A stretch of DNA of 64,000 nt from Ovis canadensis (taxonomy: Eukaryota; Chordata; Mammalia; Artiodactyla; Bovidae). Below the pieces are notes generated by a model. It saw nothing but the letters and a program-made list of their open reading frames with translations. It was not told the DNA's origin and ran no database searches. Positions 27,801 through 41,612 of this stretch are shown piece by piece. Within the stretch, counting starts at the first letter, position 1. The number at the start of each line of letters is the position of its first letter. The position numbers and the translations under genes are program-made. The stretch spans positions 1,386,501 to 1,450,500 of the forward strand of contig NC_091247.1 of NCBI RefSeq assembly GCF_042477335.2. Reading direction: 5' to 3'.

Positions 27801-28211
27801 TCTTAATGAATTTAAATGGTTTTAAATCCAATTTTAAATTTGGGAAACACATTTTAAAGATGCCAAGCTACTCATCTGCCCGATAGAGCCCTCCTGCCCG
27901 CTGCCAGTCCTTCCCAGGCTGGGCGAGCGCCTCCCTTTCCCTCCAAGCAGAGCAGATAATCCAGCCCCAGGTGGCAGTCAGGCCCCTGGGGCTCAGACCC
28001 ACAGTCTGGAGGCCCTCCACTGAGCGCGCCCATCCGCCCCTTGTAGGACGTGTCCCCAGAGGCCAACTGAGGAGCTCAGGGTCACACAGCTGCCAACGGC
28101 ACAGGGCACCCCTTCCCCACCCCGCCTAAGGTGGCCACAGGGGCTGAGACGGGCAGGGCGGCAGCAACCCGAGGGGCAGACACCCCTGGCCTGGAGGGGA
28201 CCCCGCCCACT

Positions 28212-28400
28212 AGTGTTTATGGGACATTTCTTGGTTTCAGGCACTGGGCTATGGATCTCATCTGATCTTTACAAAACCCTGGGAGGCAGGCGCTATTTCA
28301 AGTCTCATCACAGAGGAGAACAAGGCTCAGAGAAGTTAAGTGACTTGGCAACTGCCGCACAGCAGACAGCCAGAGCCCACTCTCTCAAATTCTGGGCCTT
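28212..28400 (+). mobile_element. MIR SINE
   Basis: Typical MIR progression: aggcactgggct, a tcatctgatctttacaaaacc segment, gaggcaggcgctat, and gctcagagaagttaagtgac with the downstream cacag part. Confidence 0.8.
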
Positions 28401-29171
28401 GAGCTTCTTCACAGACAACAGAGCCTGAGGCTCTAATGCAGGGGGGTGGGCAGGGGGATGCGATCAGGGGACACTGGGGTCAGGCTCCTCCGAGACTGCA
28501 GGCCTCAGCAAAGCAGCAGCAAGGCTCCCCTTTCAGAAGATCCTGGGGTGGATTTTAACAGGACCCCAGTCCCAGGGAGAGAACAGACGCTCAGAAGGAA
28601 AGAGGAGGAGGGGTGGGAGGCCCCACACACACTGAGGACGGCTTCTGCTTCAGAGCACAGTGCCTGCCAGGACACTGTACAATCGGGCTCTAAATTTTTC
28701 AGCAGCTGTGCTGGGCAGACACGGGCAGGAGGAGCCTCTGAGGCCAGGGTTCCCAGCAGGGCTTGAGCGGCCGCCCGCCAGCCCCCACGGCCCCTCAGAG
28801 CTCCACTCCCTCTTCCACAGTCGTGAATAATTAAAGGCCCAATTAGGCTCTGGTCTAGTTTGCTGGTAATAAATGTGTGTGAAACCTGTTACATGCATTT
28901 TTGTTTAATTCTTTTACCGTGACTTACTGGGGTGGCTGAAGATGGTGGAGCAAAGCGCACGGGGGTCTTCGAGGGCAGCCAGCCTCCTGCCCCGGGGCGG
29001 GGCACCGAGGCCCCTCCCCAGTCCCTTCCAGAGGGCAGAGCTCCAGGAAGCCCCCACCCTGCCCTCCTGATTTCCAGAGAGGGCCTGCTTTGCCAGAACC
29101 TGTGTGAGGGGCTGTAGATGCGCTGAGCCTGCACTGAACTGGACAGATTGGGCAGGCTGCCGGGCCTCCAG

Positions 29172-29342
29172 TGCCCCCAAGGAAGGCCCGCCCCCCAAGG
29201 AAGGCCCGCCCCCCAAGGAAGGCCCGCCCTCAAGGAAGGCCCGCCCCCCAAGGAAGGCCCGCCCCCCAAGGAAGGCCCGCCCCTCAAGGAAGGCCCGCCC
29301 CCCAAGGAAGGCCCGCCCCCAAGGAAGGCCCGCCCCCAGGGC
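29172..29342. repeat. 18-bp tandem array (aaggaaggcccgcccccc)
   Basis: About nine copies with one-base length variation. Each carries an AAGGAAG ETS-like core and a CCCGCCCC box. The transcript sense strand is G-rich. Confidence 0.92.
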
Positions 29343-29399
29343 AGGCCCCCGCGCCCCTCCTCCACAGCTTGTGCTACTCAGCTGATGGGGGAGTCACGG

Positions 29400-29585
29400 C
29401 TTTCCTGGGGTGTGTGGTGTATATGTGTGTGTATAAGTGAGCGCTCGTATGTGATGTGTGTATGATGTGTGTATACATGTGTGTCTCTGTGGTGCACGTG
29501 CGTGTGTTTACGTGTGATGTGTGTGGTGTGTGTGTGTCCTTGTGAGGTGTGCATGTGACCGTGTGTATATGTATGTGTGTATGTG
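29400..29585. repeat. TG/GTGT-rich low-complexity sequence
   Basis: Degenerate alternating TG sequence that leads into the 35-bp array and is probably its ancestral source. Confidence 0.75.
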
Positions 29586-31200
29586 TGTACAGCTGCGTGT
29601 AGTGTTCGTATCTGTGTGTACAGCTGCCTGTAGTGTCCATGTGTATCTGTGTGTACAGCTGCCTGTAGTGTCCGTGTGTATCTGTGTGTACAGCTGCCTG
29701 TGGTGCCTGTGTGTATCTGTGTGTACAGCTGCCTGTGGTGTCCGTGTGTATCTGTGTGTACAGCTGCGTGTGGTGTCCGTGTGTATCTGTGTGTACAGCT
29801 GCGTGTGGTGTCCGTGTGTATCTGTGTGTACAGCTGCCTGTAGTGTCCGTGTGTATCTGTGTGTACAGCTGCCTGTAGTGTCTGTGTGTATGTGTGTACA
29901 GCTGCCTGTAGTGTCCGTGTGTATCTGTGTGTACAGCTGCCTGTAGTGTCCGTGTGTATCTGTGTGTACAGCTGCCTGTAGTCTCCATGTGTATCTGTGT
30001 GTACAGCTGCCTGTAGTGTCCGTGTGTATCTGTGTGTACAGCTGCGTGTGGTATCCATGTGTATCTGTGTGTACAGCTGCCTGTAGTGTCCGTGTGTATC
30101 TGTGTGTACAGCTGCCTGTGGTGTCCGTGTGTATCTGTGTGTACAGCTGCGTGTGGTATCCGTGTGTATCTGTGTGTACAGCTGCCTGTAGTGTCCGTGT
30201 GTATCTGTGTGTACAGCTGCGTGTGGTGTCCGTGTGTATCTGTGTGTACAGCTGCCTGTAGTCTCCATGTGTATCTGTGTGTACAGCTGCCTGTAGTGTC
30301 CGTGTGTATCTGTGTGTACAGCTGCGTGTGGTATCCATGTGTATCTGTGTGTACAGCTGCCTGTAGTGTCCGTGTGTATCTGTGTGTACAGCTGCCTGTG
30401 GTGTCCGTGTGTATCTGTGTGTACAGCTGCGTGTGGTATCCGTGTGTATCTGTGTGTACAGCTGCCTGTGGTGTCCGTGTGTATCTGTGTGTACAGCTGC
30501 GTGTGGTATCCATGTGTATCTGTGTGTACAGCTGCCTGTAGTGTCCGTGTGTATCTGTGTGTACAGCTGCCTGTGGTGTCCGTGTGTATCTGTGTGTACA
30601 GCTGCGTGTGGTATCCATGTGTATCTGTGTGTACAGCTGCCTGTAGTGTCCGTGTGTATCTGTGTGTACAGCTGCGTGTGGTGTCCGTGTGTATCTGTGT
30701 GTACAGCTGCGTGTGGTGTCCGTGTGTATCTGTGTGTACAGCTGCCTGTGGTGTCCATGTGTATCTGTGTGTACAGCTGCCTGTAGTGTCCATGTGTATC
30801 TGTGTGTACAGCTGCCTGTAGTGTCCATGTGTATCTGTGTGTACAGCTGCCTGTGGTATCCGTGTGTATCTGTGTGTACAGCTGCCTGTAGTGTCCGTGT
30901 GTATCTGTGTGTACAGCTGCGTGTGGTATCTGTGTGTATCTGTGTGTACAGCTGCGTGTGGTATCCGTGTGTATCTGTGTGTACAGCTGCGTGTGGTGTC
31001 CGTGTGTATCTGTGTGTACAGCTGCCTGTAGTGTCCGTGTGTATCTGTGTGTACAGCTGCGTGTGGTATCCGTGTGTATCTGTGTGTACAGCTGCGTGTG
31101 GTATCCGTGTGTATCTGTGTGTACAGCTGCCTGTAGTGTCCGTGTGTATCTGTGTGTACAGCTGCGTGTGGTATCCGTGTGTTTGTGCAGCCGCATGTGG
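29585..31200. repeat. 35-bp TG/E-box minisatellite, about 46 copies
   Basis: The unit is tgtgtatctgtgtgtacagc followed by tgcctgtagtgtccg. Copies differ mainly at four positions (C/G after CTGC, A/G in TGTAG, G/A in GTGTCC, G/A at the end). Every unit contains CAGCTG. Six consecutive units starting at 29971 are repeated exactly 280 bp later from 30251, showing an eight-unit block duplication. Because 35 is not a multiple of 3, several frames stay open on both strands, giving long spurious ORFs. Likely polymorphic in length. Confidence 0.95.
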
Positions 31201-31259
31201 TGTCCGTGTGCGCCTGTGTGCAGTTGTACACGTATGTATATGTGTGCTGTATGCGTTTG

Positions 31260-34442
<3,183 letters not shown>

Positions 34443-34559
34443 TCAGGCGGCGGGCACCGCGGCTGGCAGGGGCGCCCGGCCGTGTCCCCGCGCCCCCTCC
34501 GCCCGCCGCCGCCCGCCCGCCGCCGCCGCCGCCGCCGCCGCCACGCGCGCCCCGGCCAT
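34443..34559 (-). other. Upstream ORF with polyalanine run before B-type OLFM1 start
   Basis: A minus-strand ATG at 34557-34559 in the context GCCATGG (close to optimal Kozak) opens 38 codons ending in TGA at 34443-34445, 63 nt before the B-type start. The peptide begins MAGARV and has eight consecutive alanines encoded by GCG codons, then Gly/Arg/Pro-rich sequence. It exists as a uORF only if transcription begins above 34559, which I infer from the CpG island but cannot see. It would be expected to lower translation of the main ORF. Confidence 0.55.
34518..34542. repeat. (GCC)n trinucleotide tract, about 8 uninterrupted units
   Basis: A pure GCC/GGC run lies inside a longer imperfect CCG-rich stretch starting near 34499. 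In transcript sense it is (GCG)n and encodes alanines within the uORF. Confidence 0.85.
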
Positions 34560-36439
34560 GGCCGCGCCGCCCCGGGCGCCCGGGAGAGTGGCCGCCTCGC
34601 CGCTGCCCGCCGTCCGCTGCCGCCCGCCCGCCGCCGGGAAGGGCCGCCGGCTCGGGCTCCGGCTCCGGCTCTGAGTGCCGCGCGGGCTGCGCGCGGGGGC
34701 CGCGGCCAGGAGGCGGGGACACGGCCGGGCGGCGGCCGACGCAATCTGCCCAGGAAATGGGTGGATTTTTCCTCTCCACTCCGGCTCCCCGCCGCCCCCT
34801 GGCTGCTGGCAGCGATGTCTGCAGAGCCCCGTCGACCGCGAGGAAAGACAGACCACCGCCCCGCAAGTCATCAAAATCCGCCCTCAAACACGGCGGCCTT
34901 GGCGCACGGGCTGGGCGGGCCTCCACTCTTCCGCCCTCAAGGCCGCTGGCCAGCTAGGCCTGGGCACCGTTCTGAGACCCCACCCGCCCACCCACCCAGC
35001 CAGGTCGCTCTTAGCCCGGCTGCTGGAGGCCTGCTAGGTGGTGGCTCCAGGCCCCCTCCAGCCCCGCAGCCCCCCGAAGGCCAGCAGAAACCCAGACAGC
35101 CAGACACTTGGCTCCAAACGCAGCTCGTGGCGGGGGTGTCCAGCTCCGGTGCTGGCAGAGGGGCCGAGGGAAACAGAGAGGCCCCTCTGGGAGTCCTGGG
35201 CAGCTGGGACCCCGCAGGCCTTTGCTGGCAGCCCCGGCTCTGCCTGGTGCCGGCTCCCGGGTCAGGTTATGAAGGGTGTGGGCATGCGGTGGCGGGGCAG
35301 GAGCTGGGCGTGGGTTAGGGGCTCAGGCCTCCGAGCGGGGTTGCTAACGCGGCCCCACCCGGGGTGAGTGTGGTCCAGGTGGTGGGGACCTGGTGGTCAA
35401 AGGCCTGGGGGCCAGGGGCGCCTTTTCTCACTGGTTCCTCCTCGGGGTTGTGGGGTGAGGGGAGCTGGTGCCCAGGCAGAGGGGCAGGGGGGGCAGGGCA
35501 GGCTGGCACAACTCCCCAGCCCTTGGCAGCATCCGTGCCGGGACATGTGAAGGCCCCTCCGCAGCACAAGCGTGAGTGGGTCACACACCTTAACAGAGCT
35601 TTAGAGTTTGCAGGTGGCTTCTGACGGAGAAGAAAGGCGCTCCTCCAGGCCACCCAGCTAAGCCTCCCTGCCGTGTGGGGAGGACAGCGCCCCACGCCAC
35701 TGTCTGCGTGGAAATCGATCTCCCTTCCGGGCGGGCCAGACGGGCAGACAGAGGCGGGAAGGGGCTGGCTTCCCGGGCCGCCGAGGAGGGACGCTGCCTT
35801 CCCGGGCTCCACTCTCTGCTCCCAGGGACAGAGGACTATAAGCCAGGGCGGCCTTGGCCTGAGCGCGGTGCTCGAGCCGATGGGACGCCTTGGGCTTGTT
35901 TTTCTGCTTAAAGCAGGGATCTGAGGCAGCCTTCGGGCGGCAGGCAGAGAATTTCAAGAGTTGGGGAAGGGCGCCATCTCCCAGTGCCGGCGGGTACTGC
36001 AGGCTCTGCGGGCATCCAGGCCGCCAGTGCGGCCCGCCAGGTGATGGGGCGGCCGTCCTCCTCCCCTGCCTCCTTTCTCCTTCAGTGAACGTTCAACACC
36101 GATTTAGAGCCGCGAGCTGTGCCGACCCAAATCATTCACACCCCTCTTCCCGCTGCAGGACACGCACCCCTGCTTTGTTGGGACCCTGCAGATCCCACCC
36201 GAGGCTGGTGTCTGCAAAACCCTGACAGTCGGGAAGCAGCAGGCTCTTATCACCTCCTGTGTGCACGGCGAGGTGCAGCCCACAATCACGGCCGCGACGC
36301 GCGGTGCAGCCGCTGTAACCCCCAGCTCAGAAACAACACCAGCGCGGCGGAGCAGACTCCCAGCACCGTGCAGGAGCAAAAACCTCCCAACAACCAGCCA
36401 ACTGACCGAGACAGGTGGCTCAGAGGGGTCTCTCTGTGT

Positions 36440-36600
36440 TCAGATTCTGCGGCCAGACAGCCTGGGTGTGGGCAGCCTGGGTTCTCTGCCTCTGACTGGT
36501 TGTGAGACCTCAGCCAAGGTAATTAGCCCTCCTGTGCCTCAGTTTCCCCATCTGTAAAGGGCGTAACAGCAGGGCGTGCAAGGCTTCAGTGAGTCAGCAC
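36440..36600 (-). mobile_element. MIR SINE
   Basis: Antisense MIR with the diagnostic gtgcctcagtttccccatct and the gactggttgtgagacctcagc segment. Confidence 0.85.
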
Positions 36601-38004
36601 AAGAGCAGACATGGCGGCCAGGAGGAGTGCCCACCCTCGTCACGCCCGCTTTACAGAAGACCCAGGGCTCGGAGGGGACCCTCAGTGGGGCAACTGACAC
36701 GTGGGCATGGGACCGAGCTGGGATTTGACGCCCCTAGACACCCCCGCCGCCTCTCCTTAGAGCTGCTTTTTGCTAAAGGCCACCCACAAGAGACGCCGTT
36801 GGTACAGACATACGAACACGGAGGAAGCGCTGCTGGAAGCGAAACAACTCGCAACACCCAGAGCTGTTCTGGGAAGGTGAGCGCCAAACGTGCAGACGCA
36901 GAGAGTGAAAAGAAAAAAAACCTCTTCTGATCTTGAAGAACTTCTGATCTGATTTCATGACAGTAGTGTCCCAGGGGATTTACAATGGGTACTCTAAATT
37001 AGAAGAGAGCCAGCCTGGCTGGGCTGTTCAGCGGAGGAAATGAAATCCAGGTCATTTGCACCAATGGAGCCGAGTCCTGCTCCCAAGACCTGCTGGGACT
37101 AGACCCCCCCTCCCCTCAACAAGGTTGAGGGGCCAGCCGACCCCTGCTCTCCTGGCCCTGGGCCCTCCCAGATGCACCAGAGGGCAGTCAGTTAGGGCCA
37201 GCCTGGAGACTTGAAACCCCCTTATCATATTTCTCCTGAGCCTGCAGTCCTGAAGGGGAGCCTGAAGGCGTCCATGGCATCCCCATAAGACATGGCTGAC
37301 AAGAGTCCTTTAAAAAGCTTTGGGTTACTCACACCTGCTTGTCAAATGCGGGCTGCACCTTGGAATTCCTACAGCTCCCTGGGAACTAAGCTGATCCCCC
37401 GGAGCTCAGAGCACGGAGAGGGATGGGAGGAAAGCTGACTCACACCCACCGGACGCCCTTAAATCCTAGCCATCATCTCATCACCGGTCAGCTCGCTACA
37501 TAGACTCGAATAGACGCACTGCTCCCGCCTCCCCTCCCAGAGTGTGTGGACGGCACTGGGCTGTGCGGTGGACGCAGCCGGCTCCCCCGCGGGGACCCTG
37601 CACCCCTGCTGCTCTGAGCCACACCTTCTGTAGCCGACAACGTGCGGCTCTCACCACTGGGAGGGTCAAGGCAGGTCACTTCCATCTAATTCCCTGCCCG
37701 GGTCCTCTCCAGTGTCCGGGATCTGTGATTCAGTAGGAGAGACAACTGCTTTTAATGCATTTGGAAAGGGTCACGTGAGAAGCCTCAGCAAGTGTAATTT
37801 GATTTAGAAGCTACACAGCATTTCCAAAGGCACACTGTGGCTTGTTGAAGGGTGGAGGCCTATGGATTAAAGGCTCCGTGGCGCTGGCCAACACCAAGTG
37901 TTCCTTACAAGGGACCGGAACCCCAGCTCCTACACAGCCCTCCTTGAGCCAGGGCTCACTCACACTCGCAGCCCTGAATAGCCGTCTTTGGACTAATGGA
38001 GCAG

Positions 38005-38180
38005 GTACTGAGCCCCAGACACCCTTACACGAAGCAAGCGGCTCACAGAATCCTTACGGATGCCCTCGGGATGGTGCCAGGGTGGCTTGGCTTTACAGAG
38101 AAGGCGTTTGGGGCTTAGAAAGATGACAAGACCTGCCCAAGGTCACATGAGGAGCCCCTCTCCCAGGGTCAGGCTCAAAG
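38005..38180 (+). mobile_element. MIR SINE
   Basis: Sense MIR: ggtactgagccccagacac, tttacagagaaggcg, then gacctgcccaaggtcacatg. Confidence 0.75.
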
Positions 38181-40787
38181 ACACGGTCCACCTCCACCCC
38201 TCGGATGTCACGGTGTTTGGGGCCATCTGAGACCAGCAGCGGGGTGGCTGATGAACAGCGGATGTTTCCTGCTTACAGTCCTGGAGCCGGGTGTCCGAAA
38301 TCAAAGCGCCTTGTGGTCACGGCCCAGTGCGGGCCCGCCTCCCTGCGTCCTCACGTGGCGGGAGGGGTGCGGGGCTCTCGAGCTTTGTCAGGAGGGGCCG
38401 ATCCCATTCAGGAGGGCAGAGCAACTCCTGAAGCCCCCATCTCCTTGTGCCCTCACTTCTGGGGGTGAGGATCTCAACATATGCAATTTGGTGGGCAGTG
38501 GGGGGCGGGGGATGCAAGCATTCAGATCGAAGCCTGAGCCAGGTGAGAGCTCTCGAGGCGCAGGAGCACCGTGTCTTTGTGGCCACAGACACCTGCCCAG
38601 TGCACCGTTTCGTGGGCACAACGCCCCGCCGCTCCTGCCAGAGCACGGCTGGGCTCCGGTCAGCTAAGCCCGGGGGAGGGCGGGGAGCTCTGCCTGCTCC
38701 CCGATCCCTGCGGGGCCTGCAGGCGGGGTCATCTGTCCTCACGCCAGACCGTCCCAGCCTTGACCTTGGTGGGCTCCTTGCAAAGGCACCGGCAGATGGG
38801 AAGCAAGGATCCCCGGGCCTCCTGGCTTTGCAGGCGGGGACCGGCGTTACATAACCCTGGACGCGCCCTCCCGCCTCTAAGCCTGTCCTCCTTACCAGCG
38901 GTGTTCGAAGGCGGGTTGGGTTGCAGACAGAGTCCCCCCACTGCCGGCCACGGGGCGAGGGAGCGTGTTGGGCAGGCGCCTCTGATCACCTCCCTTCCAC
39001 GGACGGGAAACAGGCCCATGGGGCTCGCGGGGACTTACAGGGCCAGGGGCCAGCCTGCTCCAAGGCAGGCCCCAGAGGAAAGTGTGGAGGCCTTTCTGCT
39101 GTTTAAGAACATCCGTACTTCCCTCAGGTATATGCGTGTGGCTGGCGGTGGGGGCGCGGAGAAGGAAGGGGAGAGAGAGGGAGAAGGCGAAGGGAGGCCG
39201 GGGATAGCGGGGGCGGGGAGCCTCTCTGCTCCATCCCCCCTGCCTTCCTCCTGCTCTCCTGGGAGCTCTGGGGGCAGCAGGACCTGGCCTTCCGCTGCTG
39301 GAGGAGGCCGCCCTCCCAGCGGCCGCGGGGGACCACTGCAGGGGCCCACCACGGACCGTCCTTCCTCTACCGCCTGCTCAAGCCCGCGTTCCCGCTCTAC
39401 CGTCAGGACACACAGCCTTCAGACCCCAAGCCGGGGAGGGCGAGCGGGGCTGTCACTGCCCGCAGAGCCGGCCGCCCCAGGCCCACCCTGGGCCGCCCAC
39501 ACTTTCTCTGCTTCCACTCGAGAAAGTCCCACGCTCCTTACAGACCCGTCGCCTCAGACCGTTGGCCCAGATGGGGACGGAAGCCACGGCCCCACCTTGT
39601 CTGAGGCCCCCCAGCAGAAGTGGGGCCCGGTCGTGGGAGACGCCTGTGAGGGGCGGGGGGGTTCAGAGGGCCCCGGGGTCGGGGCTGGGCTCTGGGGCTG
39701 CGGACGCCTGCAGGTCCCCGTTCCTGGGCAGGGCCCCGTCACACCGAGTGGAGGACAGCCTGGCTTCTGCTGAGTAAGTAACTGGCCCTGGCCTGAATTA
39801 GAGGGTGATGTCGTTGTGAGGACATCTAAGAGGCAACTCTAGGGTCTGCCTGGGAACGCAGGAAACACCCCAGGATGTAACACTCGCTCAGAGCAGAGGC
39901 CTCCCCGCAGGTGGATTCTAGAGGCTTCCGCACGCGGCTACTCCGGGGAGCACATGCTCTGCTCTGCACTCCTCACCAGCATCTCAGGCTGACCACAGCC
40001 CCTGCCTGTGGAGCCTGGACTTGGCCTCAGAAACTGCAGCCCCGCTGCTGACGAGTGGAGCTGGCCTGAGAAATCCCTCGAGCTATTTACAGGGGCACTC
40101 AGCCAGTGCCCTCTCCCCAGGGGCCACGTGCCACTGACTCCAGCCGTGCAGAGTCACCCGGGGAGATTCAGGGGCTGCCCAGGGCGGGGCGGGGCGCACG
40201 CCCACCCGTCACAGAGCAGAGCAGAAGCGTTCTCAACCCTTTCTCGGGGTCCTGCCGTGCTGCCAGCGCACGGAGTGAAGAGCCAAGTCATCGATAATAG
40301 TTACAGACACACCTCTGTTCTTTCTTTGACCTTCAGTCCCTCAAAGCATCCTGTGAAGCCGGGGCCCCCTGTGAGGGCCGGGTGCGCCTGGGGACGCCTG
40401 GGCTGGGAGGGTTAAGCTCCCGGAGGGCGTGCTCACCATGCCGTGTGCACTGAATGCCCTAGACGAGCATCGCCAGGGTGAAAGCTCCCCTGAGACAGAG
40501 CCTGGGGCCTTGGCACCTTCCCTCCTCTGCCCTGGACTCCTCGGTTGAGACGCTTCTTACTCACCCCCTCTTACTGAGGGTCTGCTTTTAGATGCCGTGA
40601 CCTGAACGTCAGGAACACGCAGGCCAAGCGCCCACTGCTGAGACCTGGTCAAGGAGATGGGGAAGCCCACGTCTTCTAAACGTCACCATGGCCCACTGTC
40701 AGCTGGCGTTTGTCCTAGGGTTTAACTGGGTGCAGGAGAGGGGGGGCCCTGTTAGTAAGGAGGAACCCCTTTCCTGCAGCTGTGCTG

Positions 40788-40988
40788 TGAAAGTGAAAAG
40801 TGAAGGTCGCTCAGCCATGTCTGACTCTTTGCAACTCCATGGACCACACAGTCCATGGAATTCTCCAGGCCAGAATACTGGAGTGGGTAGCCTTTCCCTT
40901 CTCCAGGGGATCTTCCCAACCGAGGGATCGAACCCAGGTCTCCCGCACCGCAGGCGGATTCTTTACCAGCTGAGCCACCTGAGAAGTG
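40788..40988 (-). mobile_element. Bov-tA SINE
   Basis: Minus-oriented copy from gtgaaaagtgaaggtcgctc to ccagctgagccacctgagaag, with a good box B (ggatcgaacccaggtctcc). Confidence 0.9.
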
Positions 40989-41487
40989 CTGTCTTCCCCC
41001 CAAATTACAGATCCCACCAAACGCAACAAAGAGTGTAACCGGGTGTCGGGGGTGGTTCGGAGATTCAGAGGGGACATGGACCAAGAAGGGCCGTGTCCTG
41101 TTTCTCACTCCCCAGAGCTCAGTCCCTGAGCAGATGCTTGCAGAGTCCGGCAGTGCACAGCTCCCTGAGTGAAGCCTCCCTTTAGGCGGGAGAGAGCTGA
41201 GGTGAAGCCCAGTGCTCCCTCGAAGGCGCCCTCCCCCTCCCGGGATGAAGGGCTTGCCGGCTCTCTCCAGCTCAGGGGCGGGAAGCAGCTGACCCCCGAG
41301 GGCCCCCCTTCACAAAGCTCCAGGTCCAGAGCGGGCTGAGCGCGGGGCCACACAGTTAGAGACCCGGCTTTCAAACCCTCTTCCAAAGGCCACACGAGCC
41401 GGCCCCTTCCTTACTGGTCCTCAGCGATGCCATTCTCTGCGCTTTGTGTTTCTCTCTCTTTCGTAACGAGAACACAAACTCGGGTGT

Positions 41488-41612
41488 CCGGCAGACCTGG
41501 GCTGCATCCGGGGTCTGCTACCTACTCGCTGGGCCACTGGGCAGGTGACTCAGCACCCGCCGCCCGCGCCTCGGCCTCCTCGTCTGGAGACGGGACAGTG
41601 GCTCAGGGTACC
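41488..41612 (-). mobile_element. MIR-like fragment
   Basis: An antisense MIR order (ctgctacctactcgctgggc, then ctcggcctcctcgtctggag) with high CpG-type divergence. Confidence 0.5.

Noticed and set aside
29585..31200. CRISPR-like regular repeat
   Set aside because: Units are contiguous, with no unique spacers, in a mammalian intron; it is a minisatellite.
38571..39773. 400-codon plus-strand frame between the two first exons
   Set aside because: Gly/Pro/Ser/Arg-rich, no domain, antisense within an OLFM1 intron, and overlapped by equally open minus-strand frames.
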